From the NCBI RefSeq assembly GCF_008801915.1, contig NZ_VZOV01000011.1, positions 1-64,000 on the forward strand: DNA of 64,000 nt, written 5' to 3'. Positions 10,284 through 19,307 of the stretch are shown piece after piece; the stretch's first letter is position 1; every line of letters begins with the position of its first letter. A program made the translations under genes and the position numbers. The notes beneath the pieces were generated by a model, which searched no databases, was not told where the DNA came from, and saw only the letters and a list, made by a program, of their open reading frames with translations. Source of the DNA: Cupriavidus gilardii (GTDB lineage: Bacteria > Pseudomonadota > Gammaproteobacteria > Burkholderiales > Burkholderiaceae).

Positions 10284-11903
10284 ATGGAGACCTACGACTA
10301 CATCATCGTCGGCGGCGGCACCGCGGGCTGCGTGCTGGCCAACCGGCTGACGCAGGACGCCGACGTCAGCGTGCTGCTGCTCGAGGCGGGCGGCAAGGAC
10401 GACTACCACTGGATCCATATTCCGGTGGGCTACCTGTACTGCATCGGCAATCCGCGCACCGACTGGATGTACCGCACCGTCGCCGAGCCGGGACTGAACG
10501 GGCGCTCGCTGATCTATCCGCGCGGCCGCGTGCTGGGCGGCTGCTCGTCGATCAACGGCATGATCTACATGCGCGGGCAGCGCGAGGACTACGACGAGTG
10601 GGCGCGCATCACCGGCGACGACGGCTGGCGCTGGGACAACGTGCTGCCGCTGTTCAAGCGCAGCGAGGACCATCATCGCGGCGCCAACGACTTTCACGGC
10701 GCCGGCGGCGAATGGCGCGTCGAGCCGCAGCGCCTGCGCTGGGACATCCTCGAGCGCTTCATCGACGCGGCCGAGCAGACCGGCATTCCGCGCACCGACG
10801 ACTTCAACCGCGGCGACAACTTCGGCGTCGGCTACTTCGAGGTCAACCAGCGCCGCGGCATCCGCTGGAACACGTCGAAGGCGTTCCTGCGGCGCGCCTC
10901 CGAACGGCCGAACCTGACCATCGTCACCGGCGCGCAGGTCAGCGAGCTGACCTTCGACGGACGCCGCTGCAGCGGCCTGCACTATGTCGGCGGCGGACAG
11001 CCCCATACAGTGGCGGCGCGGCGCGAGGTGATCCTCGCCGCGGGCGCGGTCAACACGCCGCAGCTGCTCGAGCTGTCCGGCATCGGCCAGCCCGAGCGGC
11101 TGCAGGCGCTCGGTATCGCCGTGCGGCAGGCGCTGCCCGGCGTCGGCGAGAACCTGCAGGACCATCTGCAACTGCGGATGATCGTCAAGGTCGAGGGCGT
11201 GCGCACGCTGAACACGCGTGTCGGCAACTGGTGGGGCAAGCTCGGCATCGGGCTGCAGTACGCGTGGAACCAGAGCGGGCCGATGAGCATGGCGCCGTCG
11301 CAGCTCGGCGCGTTCGCGCGCTCGGATCCGGACCAGGCGCGGCCCAATGTCGAGTACCACGTGCAACCGCTGTCGCTCGACAAGTTCGGCGAGCCGCTGC
11401 ACACGTTCAACGCCTTCACCGCCAGCGTCTGCAATCTGCGGCCGACCTCGCGCGGCAGCGTCCACATCGACAGCCCGGACTTCCGCCAGGCGCCGGTGAT
11501 CGCGCCCAACTACCTGTCGACCGACGAGGACCGCAAGGTCGCGGCGGACTCGCTCAGGCTGACCCGCCGCATCGTGGCCGCGCCCGCGCTGGCGCCGTAC
11601 CGGCCGCAGGAATGGCTGCCGGGCCCGCATGTCGAGGACGACGAGTCGCTGGCGCGCGCGGCCGGCGATATCGGCACGACGATCTTCCATCCGGTCGGCA
11701 CCTGCCGCATGGGCAAGCCCGACGATCCGCAGGCGGTGGTGGACCAGCGCCTGCGCGTGATCGGGGTGCAGGGCCTGCGCGTGGTCGACGCCTCGGTGAT
11801 GCCGCTGATCACCTCTGGCAATACCAACTCGCCGACGATCATGATCGCCGAGCGCGCCAGCGACATGATCCGCGAGGACTGGCGCAGCGGCGCGCGCGGC
11901 TGA
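10284..11903 (+). CDS. GMC-family FAD oxidoreductase (choline/alcohol dehydrogenase-like)
   Basis: 539 residues. The FAD-binding GGGTAG motif starts at G10. GMC signature 1 is seen as GRVLGGCSSINGMIYMRG, signature 2 as AAGAVNTPQLLELSGIG. The C-terminal catalytic region has HPVGTCRMG (H469) and VVDASVMP...SGNTNSPT. The family oxidises alcohols or choline with FAD; BetA and AlkJ are relatives. The substrate cannot be read from sequence, and no betaine aldehyde dehydrogenase is adjacent, so betA is not assigned. It is an apparent single gene. Confidence 0.85.
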   Translation: METYDYIIVGGGTAGCVLANRLTQDADVSVLLLEAGGKDDYHWIHIPVGYLYCIGNPRTDWMYRTVAEPGLNGRSLIYPRGRVLGGCSSINGMIYMRGQREDYDEWARITGDDGWRWDNVLPLFKRSEDHHRGANDFHGAGGEWRVEPQRLRWDILERFIDAAEQTGIPRTDDFNRGDNFGVGYFEVNQRRGIRWNTSKAFLRRASERPNLTIVTGAQVSELTFDGRRCSGLHYVGGGQPHTVAARREVILAAGAVNTPQLLELSGIGQPERLQALGIAVRQALPGVGENLQDHLQLRMIVKVEGVRTLNTRVGNWWGKLGIGLQYAWNQSGPMSMAPSQLGAFARSDPDQARPNVEYHVQPLSLDKFGEPLHTFNAFTASVCNLRPTSRGSVHIDSPDFRQAPVIAPNYLSTDEDRKVAADSLRLTRRIVAAPALAPYRPQEWLPGPHVEDDESLARAAGDIGTTIFHPVGTCRMGKPDDPQAVVDQRLRVIGVQGLRVVDASVMPLITSGNTNSPTIMIAERASDMIREDWRSGARG

Positions 11904-12305
11904 CGCGCCGGCGCAGCATGACGGTCGCGCCGCCGCGTGCGGCGCAGCACCGCTTCCCTTTGGCAGTTCTCCCCGGCAATACGTCCGCACTGCCTGACGA
12001 ACATGACAGCTGGTTCATGTTTCAGGCTCAGTGCAAACCCGGATGTTTTGCGACGCAACAGGTGCCCACAATAGACGCCGGACAGTCGTGATGCCGCGCT
12101 CACATCCGCGCGGGCTTCCGCGTTGCATCCGACCGCGCCGCCGCTGTCACCCAGCGCGCTGCCACACAAACCAATAAGACATTGCAGACAAGGCGATCCC
12201 CACACGCGCGCCGCCATCGCGCAGCGCCGTCAGGGGTCGCGGGTCGAATCCGGGCACGACGGGCCAGAAGCCAAGCGTCGTGCCGAACGAGGACGGGCAG
12301 GAGAC
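11904..12305. other. 402-bp intergenic gap between the GMC oxidoreductase and livG
   Basis: No convincing gene is visible. A short palindrome TTGC-GAC-GCAA occurs near 12048. A promoter for the liv cluster is expected here, but no good -35/-10 pair stands out. Confidence 0.5.
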
Positions 12306-13082
12306 ATGAACCAGCAGGAAACCATCCTGGAGACGCGCAACCTCACCAAGGAGTTCAAGGGGTTCACCGCGGTCAGCGACGTCAATCTGCGGGTCAGGCG
12401 CGGGTCCATCCATGCGCTGATTGGCCCCAACGGAGCGGGCAAGACGACCTGCTTCAATCTGCTGACGAAATTCCTGGTGCCGACCACCGGCACCATCCTG
12501 TTCAACGGCACCGACATCACCGGCGAGAAGCCCGCGCAAATCGCGCGCCGCGGCGTGATCCGTTCGTTCCAGATCTCGGCGGTGTTTCCGCACCTGACCG
12601 TGCGCGAGAACGTGCGCATCGGGCTGCAGCGCAAGCTCGGCACGCATTTCCACTTCTGGCGCAGCGAACGCACGCTGTCGGTGCTCGACGACGAGGCGAT
12701 GGCGCTGCTCGAGCAAGTCGGACTGACCGAGTTCGCCGACACCGTCACCGTCAACCTGCCGTACGGCCGCAAGCGCGCGCTGGAGATCGCCACCACGCTG
12801 GCGATGGAACCGGAGCTGATGCTGCTCGACGAGCCGACCCAGGGCATGGGCCACGAGGACGTCGACCGCGTCACGCAACTGATCAAGAAGGTGTCGTCCG
12901 GGCGCACGATCCTGATGGTCGAACACAACATGAACGTGGTGTCGTCGATCGCGGACACGATCACCGTGCTGCAACGGGGCGCGATCCTGGCCGAAGGGCC
13001 ATACGAGCAGGTCTCGAAGGATCCGCGCGTGATGGAAGCCTATATGGGCACGGCCGACGCCGAGCTGCAGGGCGCGCACTGA
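12306..13082 (+). CDS. Branched-chain amino acid-type ABC transporter, ATP-binding protein (LivG-like)
   Basis: 258 residues. Walker A GPNGAGKTT begins at G40 and Walker B is LLDEP (D175-E176); the H-loop is VEHNMN. The ABC signature is unusual: NLPYGRKRALEIA where LivG proteins normally have LSxGQxxxLEIA. The ending PRVMEAYMG is typical of the LivG C-terminus. It energises uptake at the inner membrane. It is the first gene of a livG-livF-receptor-livH-livM cluster, 20 bases before livF. The true substrate may be an amide or short acid; it is not determinable here. Confidence 0.88.
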   Translation: MNQQETILETRNLTKEFKGFTAVSDVNLRVRRGSIHALIGPNGAGKTTCFNLLTKFLVPTTGTILFNGTDITGEKPAQIARRGVIRSFQISAVFPHLTVRENVRIGLQRKLGTHFHFWRSERTLSVLDDEAMALLEQVGLTEFADTVTVNLPYGRKRALEIATTLAMEPELMLLDEPTQGMGHEDVDRVTQLIKKVSSGRTILMVEHNMNVVSSIADTITVLQRGAILAEGPYEQVSKDPRVMEAYMGTADAELQGAH

Positions 13083-13102
13083 GAGCAAGCGGGAACGACG
13101 AC

Positions 13103-13828
13103 ATGGCAACTGAGAACACACCCGCCCTCGAGATCCGCGGCCTGCAGGCCTGGTACGGCGAATCGCACATCCTGCACGGGGTCGACCTGACCGTGAACCG
13201 CGGCGAGGTGGTCACGCTGCTGGGCCGCAACGGCGCCGGCCGCACCACCACGCTGCGCGCGATCATGGGCCTGACCGGCACGCGCAAGGGCTCGATCCGG
13301 ATCGACGGCCACGAGACGATCCATCTGCCGACGCACAAGATCGCGCACTACGGCATCGGCTACTGCCCGGAGGAGCGCGGCATCTTCGCCAGCCTGTCGT
13401 GCGAGGAGAACCTGCTGCTGCCGCCGCAGCTCAAGGGCAACGGCGCCAAGCAGGGCATGAGCGAGGCCGAGATCTACGAGATGTTCCCGAATCTGGCCGA
13501 GCGCAGGCACAGCCAGGGCACGCGCCTGTCGGGCGGCGAGCAGCAGATGCTGGCGGTCGGCCGCATCCTGCGCACCGGCGCCAACCTGCTGCTGCTCGAC
13601 GAGATTTCGGAAGGACTGGCACCGGTGATCGTGCAGGCGCTGGCCCGCATGATCCGGATGCTGAAGCAGAAGGGGTACACGGTGGTGATGGTGGAGCAGA
13701 ACTTCCGCTTCGCCGCGCCGCTGGCGGACCGCTTCTATGTGATGGAGCACGGCACCATCGTCGAGCGCTTCGGCGCCGGCGAGCTCGAACAGAAGATGCC
13801 GGTGTTGCACGAACTGCTTGGGGTCTGA
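13103..13828 (+). CDS. Branched-chain amino acid-type ABC transporter, ATP-binding protein (LivF-like) with altered Walker A
   Basis: 241 residues. LivF features are clear: GYCPEERGIFASLS, LSGGEQQMLAVGR signature, Walker B LLLLDEISEGLAP and VEQN H-loop. Walker A reads GRNGAGRTT (residues 41-49), so Arg47 (codon CGC, 13241-13243) replaces the near-invariant lysine that contacts ATP phosphates. The other LivF in this window has GPNGAGKST. The remaining motifs are intact and the frame is undamaged, so this looks like a maintained variant and not decay. It partners the LivG upstream and the LivH/LivM downstream. Confidence 0.88.
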   Translation: MATENTPALEIRGLQAWYGESHILHGVDLTVNRGEVVTLLGRNGAGRTTTLRAIMGLTGTRKGSIRIDGHETIHLPTHKIAHYGIGYCPEERGIFASLSCEENLLLPPQLKGNGAKQGMSEAEIYEMFPNLAERRHSQGTRLSGGEQQMLAVGRILRTGANLLLLDEISEGLAPVIVQALARMIRMLKQKGYTVVMVEQNFRFAAPLADRFYVMEHGTIVERFGAGELEQKMPVLHELLGV

Positions 13829-13922
13829 TCCCTTCGGGATCGCAGGCATGACCGCAGTCAGGGGTCGCAGGTACGGTGTAGGAAAGGGCGGCGCGAGGCC
13901 GCCGAAACACAGGAGACAAGCA

Positions 13923-15131
13923 ATGAAGATCAAACGGCTCGCAGCCGCGATGGCGGCCTTGGTGACGGGCATGGCGGCCGGAGCGGCCTCCGCGCAGGTA
14001 TCGGGTGATTCGGTCAAGATCGGCTTCATCACCGACATGTCCAGCTTGTACGCCGACATCGACGGCAAGTCGGGTGTCGAGGCCGTCAAGATGGCGATCG
14101 AGGACGCCGGCGGCAAGGTGCTCGGCAAGCCGATCGAGCTGCTGTCGGCCGACCACCAGAACAAGGCCGACATCGCCGCGTCGAAGGCGCGCGAATGGAT
14201 GGACCAGCAGGGCCTGGACATGCTGCTGGGCGGCACCAACTCCGGTACCGCGCTGGCGATGAACAAGGTCGCGCAGGAAAAGAAAAAGGTCTACATCAAC
14301 ATCGGCGCCGGCACGGCGCGCCTGACCAACGAAGAGTGCTCGCCGTACACGGTGCACTACGCCTACGACACGGTGGCGCTGGCCAAGGGCACCGGCAGCG
14401 CGGTGGTCAAGCAGGGCGGCAAGTCGTGGTTCTTCCTGACCGCGGACTACGCCTTCGGCCATTCGCTGGAGAACGACACCTCGGCGGTGGTCAAGGCCAA
14501 TGGCGGCACGGTGGTCGGCTCGGTGCGCCATCCGCTGTCGGCGTCGGACTTTTCGTCGTTCCTGCTGCAGGCGCAGTCGTCGAAGGCGCAGATTCTGGGC
14601 CTGGCCAACGCCGGCGGCGACACGATCAACTCGATCAAGGCGGCCAAGGAATTCGGCATCACCAAGAACATGAAGATCGCCGGCCTGCTGATGTTCATCA
14701 ACGATGTGCACAGCCTCGGACTGAAGAACACCGAAGGCCTGCTGATGACCGACAGCTGGTACTGGGACATGAACGACGAGACCCGCAAGTTCGCCAACCG
14801 CTTCTTCGCCAAGAACAAGAAGATGCCGAGCAGCCTGCAGGCGGCCGACTACTCCGCGGTGCGTACCTACCTGAAGGCGGTCGAGGCGGCCAAGACCGAC
14901 GATCCGGACAAGGTGATGGCCGAGCTGAAGAAGGCGAAGATCGACGACTTCTACACCAAGGGCTATATCCGCGCCGATGGCCGCGCCATCCACGACATGT
15001 ACCTGATGCAGGTCAAGAGCCCGGCCGAGTCGAAGAAGCCGTGGGACTACCTGAAGGTCGTGGCGACGATCCCGGGCGACCAGGCCTTCACGACGCCCGC
15101 CGAGTCGAAGTGCGCGCTGCTGAAGAAGTAA
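13923..15131 (+). CDS. Periplasmic receptor of Liv-type ABC transporter
   Basis: 402 residues with a signal peptide cut near ASAQ (residue ~25), then a type I periplasmic-binding fold (Peripla_BP_6). It opens with VKIGFITDMSSLYADIDG and shows the family-typical IELLSADHQNKADIA and AKEFGITKNMKIAG. It captures a solute in the periplasm for the LivH/LivM permease genes that follow. It is encoded between the ATPase and permease genes, 94 bases after livF. The ligand is unknown; sequences of this type are common in Burkholderiales and not restricted to leucine. Confidence 0.88.
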   Translation: MKIKRLAAAMAALVTGMAAGAASAQVSGDSVKIGFITDMSSLYADIDGKSGVEAVKMAIEDAGGKVLGKPIELLSADHQNKADIAASKAREWMDQQGLDMLLGGTNSGTALAMNKVAQEKKKVYINIGAGTARLTNEECSPYTVHYAYDTVALAKGTGSAVVKQGGKSWFFLTADYAFGHSLENDTSAVVKANGGTVVGSVRHPLSASDFSSFLLQAQSSKAQILGLANAGGDTINSIKAAKEFGITKNMKIAGLLMFINDVHSLGLKNTEGLLMTDSWYWDMNDETRKFANRFFAKNKKMPSSLQAADYSAVRTYLKAVEAAKTDDPDKVMAELKKAKIDDFYTKGYIRADGRAIHDMYLMQVKSPAESKKPWDYLKVVATIPGDQAFTTPAESKCALLKK

Positions 15132-15287
15132 GCGATGGCGGCCGCGCGGTGCGCGCCTGGCGCATCGCCGCGGCCCGATGAACGACCGGCGCCGCGTGCA
15201 CGTTCGCTGCCGCCGGCCCATGCCTTCCTCGATGGACGGCGGGCCGGCGCGGAACGGGCCCGCGGCGCCGCATAGCTGAAGCCTGCG

Positions 15288-16172
15288 ATGGACATCTTCG
15301 GTATTCCCTTGCCCGCCATGTTGTCCCAGCTGCTGCTCGGGCTGGTCAACGGGGCGTTCTATGCGATGTTGAGCCTTGGCCTGGCGGTGATCTTCGGCCT
15401 GCTCAACGTCATCAATTTCGCGCACGGCGCGCTGTTCATGCTCGGCGCGGTGCTGGCCTGGATGGGCATGGAGTACGCCGGGCTCAACTACTGGGTGATG
15501 CTGCTGCTCGCTCCGGTCGTGGTCGGCGTGCTCGGCGTGGTCATCGAGAAGACGATGCTGCGCTGGATCTACAAGCTGGACCATATCTACGGCCTGCTGC
15601 TGACGCTGGGCATCACGCTGGTGATCGAGGGGGTGTTCCGCTCGATCTACGGCGTGTCGGGCCTGCCGTATTCGACGCCGGAACTGCTGTCGGGCGCGAC
15701 CGACCTCGGCTTCATGATCCTGCCGAACTATCGCGCCTGGGTCGTGGTGGCCTCGCTGGCGGTGTGCCTGGCGACCTGGTACATGATCGAGAAGACCAAG
15801 CTCGGCGCCTATCTGCGCGCCGGCACCGAGAACCCGAAGCTGGTCGAGGCTTTCGGCGTCAACGTGCCGCTGATGGTCACGCTGACCTATGGCTTCGGCG
15901 TCGCGCTGGCCGCCTTCGCCGGCGTGCTGGCCGCGCCGGTGATCCAGATCTCGCCGCTGATGGGACAGAACCTGATCATCGTGGTGTTCGCGGTGGTCGT
16001 GATCGGCGGCATGGGCTCGATCCTCGGCTCGATCGTCACCGGCCTCGGGCTGGGCGTGATCGAGGGGCTGACCAAGGTGTTCTATCCGGAAGCGTCGTCG
16101 ACCGTGGTGTTCCTGATCATGGTGATCGTGTTGCTGCTGCGGCCGGCCGGGCTGTTCGGGAGGGAGAAGTGA
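15288..16172 (+). CDS. Liv-type ABC transporter permease (LivH-like)
   Basis: 294 residues, eight or so membrane segments. LivH hallmarks are GLVNGAFYAMLSLGLAVIFG and NFAHGALFMLGAV near the N-terminus, and the GAYLRAGTENPKLVEAFGVN coupling loop contacting the ATPases. It forms the inner-membrane channel with LivM. Its TGA stop overlaps the ATG of livM (TGATG). A 156-bp gap separates it from the receptor gene. No strong ribosome site is seen before the ATG. Confidence 0.9.
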   Translation: MDIFGIPLPAMLSQLLLGLVNGAFYAMLSLGLAVIFGLLNVINFAHGALFMLGAVLAWMGMEYAGLNYWVMLLLAPVVVGVLGVVIEKTMLRWIYKLDHIYGLLLTLGITLVIEGVFRSIYGVSGLPYSTPELLSGATDLGFMILPNYRAWVVVASLAVCLATWYMIEKTKLGAYLRAGTENPKLVEAFGVNVPLMVTLTYGFGVALAAFAGVLAAPVIQISPLMGQNLIIVVFAVVVIGGMGSILGSIVTGLGLGVIEGLTKVFYPEASSTVVFLIMVIVLLLRPAGLFGREK

Positions 16173-17236
16173 TGGACGGACAAAGCGCATCGCGCGCACA
16201 ACCCCAGGGCGCGCAAGCTTCGACGCCGGCGCAGGCGGGCGCCGCGCGCGGCGGCGTGCCGCGCACCGTGCCGCTGCTGTTCTATGGCGTGCTGCTGGTC
16301 GCGCTGATCGCCGCGCCGATGGCCGGCGCCTATCCGGTCTTCGTGCTGAAGGTGCTGTGCTTCGCGCTGTTTGCCTGCGCGTTCAATCTGCTGATCGGCT
16401 ACACCGGCCTGCTGTCGTTCGGCCACGCGGCCTTCTTCGGCGGCGCCGGTTATGTGGCCGGACACGCGATGAAGGTGTGGGGCGTGACGCCGGAAGTCGG
16501 GCTGGTGCTCGGCACGCTGGCCGGCGCGGCGATCGGTTATGTGGTGGGCGCGCTGGCGATCCGGCGCCAGGGCATCTATTTCTCGATGATCACGCTGGCG
16601 CTGGCGCAGATGCTGTTCTTCTTCTGCCTGCAGGCGCCGTTCACCGGCGGCGAGGACGGACTGCAGGGCATTCCGCGCGGCAAGCTGTTCGGCGTGCTGT
16701 CGCTGTCGGATGACCTGACGCTGTACTACGTCGCGCTGCTGATCCTGGTGCTGGCCTTCGCGCTGATCGTCCGCACGGTGCATTCGCCGTTCGGCCAGAT
16801 CCTGAAGGCGATCAAGGAAAACGAGCCGCGCGCGATCTCGCTGGGCTACGACACCGACCGCTTCAAGCTGATGGCCTTCGTGCTGTCGGCCGCGCTGTCG
16901 GGGCTGGCCGGCGCGATCAAGGCGCTGGTGCTGGGCTTCGAGACGCTGACCGATGTGCACTGGTCGATGTCGGGCACGGTGATCCTGATGACGCTGGTCG
17001 GCGGCCTCGGCACGCTGTCCGGTCCGATCGTCGGCGCCTTCGTCATCGTCGCGCTGGAGAACAAGCTGGGCGACATCGGCAGCTTCCTGGCCTCGGCCAC
17101 CGGCGTCGAATGGTTCAACTCGCTGGGCGAGTCGGTGACGATGGTGACCGGCGTGATCTTCGTGATCTGCGTGCTGCTGTTCCGCCGCGGCATCATGGGC
17201 GAACTGCAGGCGCTGTTCTCGCGCAGCCGCCATTAG
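16172..17236 (+). CDS. Liv-type ABC transporter permease (LivM-like)
   Basis: 354 residues: a ~30-residue Ala/Gln-rich cytoplasmic leader, then LivM membrane segments with GYTGLLSFGHAAFFGGAGYV and the loop FGQILKAIKENEPRAISLGY that engages the ATP-binding subunits. It partners LivH, to which it is translationally coupled. It is the last gene of the cluster; a rho-independent terminator lies at 17461-17498. Confidence 0.9.
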   Translation: MDGQSASRAQPQGAQASTPAQAGAARGGVPRTVPLLFYGVLLVALIAAPMAGAYPVFVLKVLCFALFACAFNLLIGYTGLLSFGHAAFFGGAGYVAGHAMKVWGVTPEVGLVLGTLAGAAIGYVVGALAIRRQGIYFSMITLALAQMLFFFCLQAPFTGGEDGLQGIPRGKLFGVLSLSDDLTLYYVALLILVLAFALIVRTVHSPFGQILKAIKENEPRAISLGYDTDRFKLMAFVLSAALSGLAGAIKALVLGFETLTDVHWSMSGTVILMTLVGGLGTLSGPIVGAFVIVALENKLGDIGSFLASATGVEWFNSLGESVTMVTGVIFVICVLLFRRGIMGELQALFSRSRH

Positions 17237-17460
17237 CGCCATGGACGCCGTCCCGGCGGAGGCAGGGCAGGGGCGATGGGGAGTGGCCGCCGGGATACAT
17301 GCCCGTTTTTAGGGCTAGGGTTTTTTCTAGCTTGTTCGATACGCACCGCTTCGTTACATTGCAGTCACGGTTTTCGCAGGTTAAATGGAGGCGGAAGCGA
17401 GGAGACGACAGGCGCGCACCCACGATGAGCATTCCGTGAGGAAGCAGCGTTAAATAAGGA

Positions 17461-17498
17461 AAGGGCGTTGACGGGTGATCCTCGGCAACGCCCTTTTT
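17461..17498 (+). terminator. Rho-independent terminator after the first liv cluster
   Basis: Ten-bp perfect stem AAGGGCGTTG/CAACGCCCTT with a 15-base loop and a run of five T. It lies 225 bases after livM and just before the next gene. The bases between 17237 and 17460 contain no visible gene. Confidence 0.85.
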
Positions 17499-17523
17499 AA
17501 TTTGTGCCGTGCTCCGTGAGACA

Positions 17524-18102
17524 ATGCGCGCCTTGCCCGCGACCGCCATGCCGTCTCCGTCCGACCCCACCTCTTCAGCCAATTCCGGCCGTTCTAGCCC
17601 CGCCGGCGCTCCGTCGCCAACTCCCAACTATCTGATTCGACAGGCTTTTCCGGCCGACCAGCCGATGCTGGCGGACTGGCTGCAGGCGTGCGCGCCGGCG
17701 CCGGTGCTGCTGCAGCGCGGCCGCGCCGCGATGCTCGAGCGGCTGCTGCAGCGGCCCGAGCTGGGCCTGTGCCTGCTGGCGTCGCGCGACGGCGCGCTGG
17801 TCGGCTGCCTGCCTGTCCAGCTGGTGCCGCGCCTCGATCTGGGCGGCCTGGCGGCGCTGGCGGCCGAAGCCTGGTGCTTGCCCGGTACGCACGAAAGTGG
17901 TGCAATCCTCGCTTCTTGCCGCGACTGGCTCGCCGACTGGTGCCGCGCGCATGGCGTGCGCCATCTGCTGTGGGCGCCGGGGCTGCCCGGTGCCGGTGAG
18001 CCGGACGGCGATCCGGACCGCGATCCCGGCGGCGGCCTGAGCCGGCTGCCGTGCGGCCTGTGGCACCGCGACCTGGCCCCGGCCGCCAAGCAGCTGGCCT
18101 GA
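17524..18102 (+). CDS. GNAT-like acetyltransferase fold protein, function unknown
   Basis: 192 residues. After a Pro/Ser-rich leader of ~30 residues, the segment YLIRQAFPADQPMLADWLQAC and the following GLCLLASRDGALVGCLPVQLVP resemble beta strands 1-4 of a GNAT fold. The tail LWHRDLAP is compact. No clear acetyl-CoA pyrophosphate loop (Q/RxxGxG/A) is visible, so activity is uncertain. ATG 17524 follows a weak GTGAG; in-frame GTG 17509 and ATG 17548 are alternatives. Confidence 0.55.
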   Translation: MRALPATAMPSPSDPTSSANSGRSSPAGAPSPTPNYLIRQAFPADQPMLADWLQACAPAPVLLQRGRAAMLERLLQRPELGLCLLASRDGALVGCLPVQLVPRLDLGGLAALAAEAWCLPGTHESGAILASCRDWLADWCRAHGVRHLLWAPGLPGAGEPDGDPDRDPGGGLSRLPCGLWHRDLAPAAKQLA

Positions 18103-18222
18103 TCCGACCGCAGCCCTCGACCGTTCCGGTCTCGGTGGCGCCCCTGGACTGCCGATCCCCCGGCCGCGGTCTGCGCTTTTCTTTTCCGCCTTTTCCTGCT
18201 TTCCCGCTTCCCGGATATTCGA

Positions 18223-18981
18223 ATGGAGTTCGCCTTGCTGTTTGCCGCCGCCTTGCTGGCCGGCCTGATCGACGCGGTCGCCGGCGGCGGCGGCCTGATA
18301 CAGATTCCCGCCATCTTCAGCGCGTACCCGAGCCACGCGCCGGCGACGCTGATCGGCACCACCAAGGTGGCCTCGATGGCCGGTACCTTCAACGCCGCGG
18401 TGCGCTACGCGCGCAGCGTGCGGATCTACTGGGGCGCCACCGGGCCCGCGGTGGTGGCGGCGTTCCTCTGCTCGATGGCCGGCGCCTACACGCTGACGCT
18501 GGTGCCCGCCGAACCGCTGCGCAAGCTGCTGCCGTTCGTGCTGGCGATCCTGCTGATCTATACGCTGGCCAGGAAGGACCTCGGCGCCGAGCACGCGCCA
18601 ACGCTGTCCGGCGCGCGCGAGCGCTGGGTCGCCGTGCTGGGCGGCGCCGCGATCGGCTTCTACGACGGCATCTTCGGGCCAGGTACCGGCAGCTTCCTGA
18701 TGATCATGTTCGTGCGGCTGTTCGGCTACGACTTCCTGCACGCGGCGGCGTCGACCAAGCTGGTCAACCTCGCCACCAATGTCGCCGCGCTGATGCTGCT
18801 CGGCTTCAAGGGCCATGTCTGGTGGGAACTGGGGCTGGTGATGGCGGTGGGCAACGTGATCGGCAGCCAGCTCGGCAGCCGCCTCGCGCTGAAGCACGGC
18901 AGCGGATTCGTGCGCAAGGTCTTCCTGCTGGTGGTGACCGCGCTGATCCTGAAGACCGCCTGGGACGCCTTCGCCGGTTGA
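18223..18981 (+). CDS. TSUP family permease (TauE/SafE/YfcA-like)
   Basis: 252 residues, about eight membrane segments in two repeats. The repeat motifs are GLIDAVAGGGGLIQIPAI and GFYDGIFGPGTGSFLMI, and the loop LIGTTKVASMAGT is typical of YfcA/TauE proteins. The family moves sulfite, sulfoacetate, taurine-derived or other small organic anions across the inner membrane. The substrate is not inferable; the neighbours are unrelated transport genes. Confidence 0.88.
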   Translation: MEFALLFAAALLAGLIDAVAGGGGLIQIPAIFSAYPSHAPATLIGTTKVASMAGTFNAAVRYARSVRIYWGATGPAVVAAFLCSMAGAYTLTLVPAEPLRKLLPFVLAILLIYTLARKDLGAEHAPTLSGARERWVAVLGGAAIGFYDGIFGPGTGSFLMIMFVRLFGYDFLHAAASTKLVNLATNVAALMLLGFKGHVWWELGLVMAVGNVIGSQLGSRLALKHGSGFVRKVFLLVVTALILKTAWDAFAG

Positions 18982-19035
18982 CCTTCAGCACCGCCGAAAG
19001 CCGCGCCGATGCTGGCGATGCGGGTTAATCCTGCC

Positions 19036-19091
19036 TTGGCGGCAAGGGACGCTGTGTTAGACTCGGTGCGAATTCCCGACCGATCGGTCGG
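19036..19091 (+). promoter_or_regulatory. Putative promoter with TetR-type operator upstream of the second liv cluster
   Basis: A 16-bp perfect palindrome CCGACCGATCGGTCGG occupies 19076-19091. GACCG/CGGTC half-sites of this kind are commonly bound by TetR-family repressors. Just upstream, TTGGCG (19036-19041) and TAGACT (19058-19063) with a 16-bp spacer could form a promoter, placing the operator over the first transcribed bases. The receptor gene starts at 19308. No TetR gene is in the window. The rest of the 18982-19307 gap holds no visible gene. Confidence 0.5.
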
Positions 19092-19307
19092 CGAATCGAA
19101 GCCGGCGTCGGCCGAGTTCGTCGCGAACCTGTATTGAGCGCGGACGAACGGCCGCGACCCTCTGCAGAGGGCACGCGCGGACGGGATCGGGCACGACGGA
19201 GGAGAGCGGCGCCAGCAGCGCGGCACGGTCCGTCAGAACAACAAGCCAGGCGCGGACCGGCGCAAGCCGGATCGATGCCGACCGGTTTGACAGAAGAAGG
19301 AGACACG

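Noticed and set aside
10284..11903. Choline dehydrogenase (betA)
   Set aside because: GMC motifs do not fix the substrate, and no betB, betI or choline transporter is adjacent.
8833..11990. Very long minus-strand frames opposite the hydrolase and GMC oxidoreductase
   Set aside because: Low-complexity Arg/Ala/His composition with no motif; shadows of the plus-strand genes.
12228..12262. tRNA T-arm-like string GGGTCGAATCC
   Set aside because: The flanking bases do not pair into a T stem and no acceptor, D or anticodon arms surround it.
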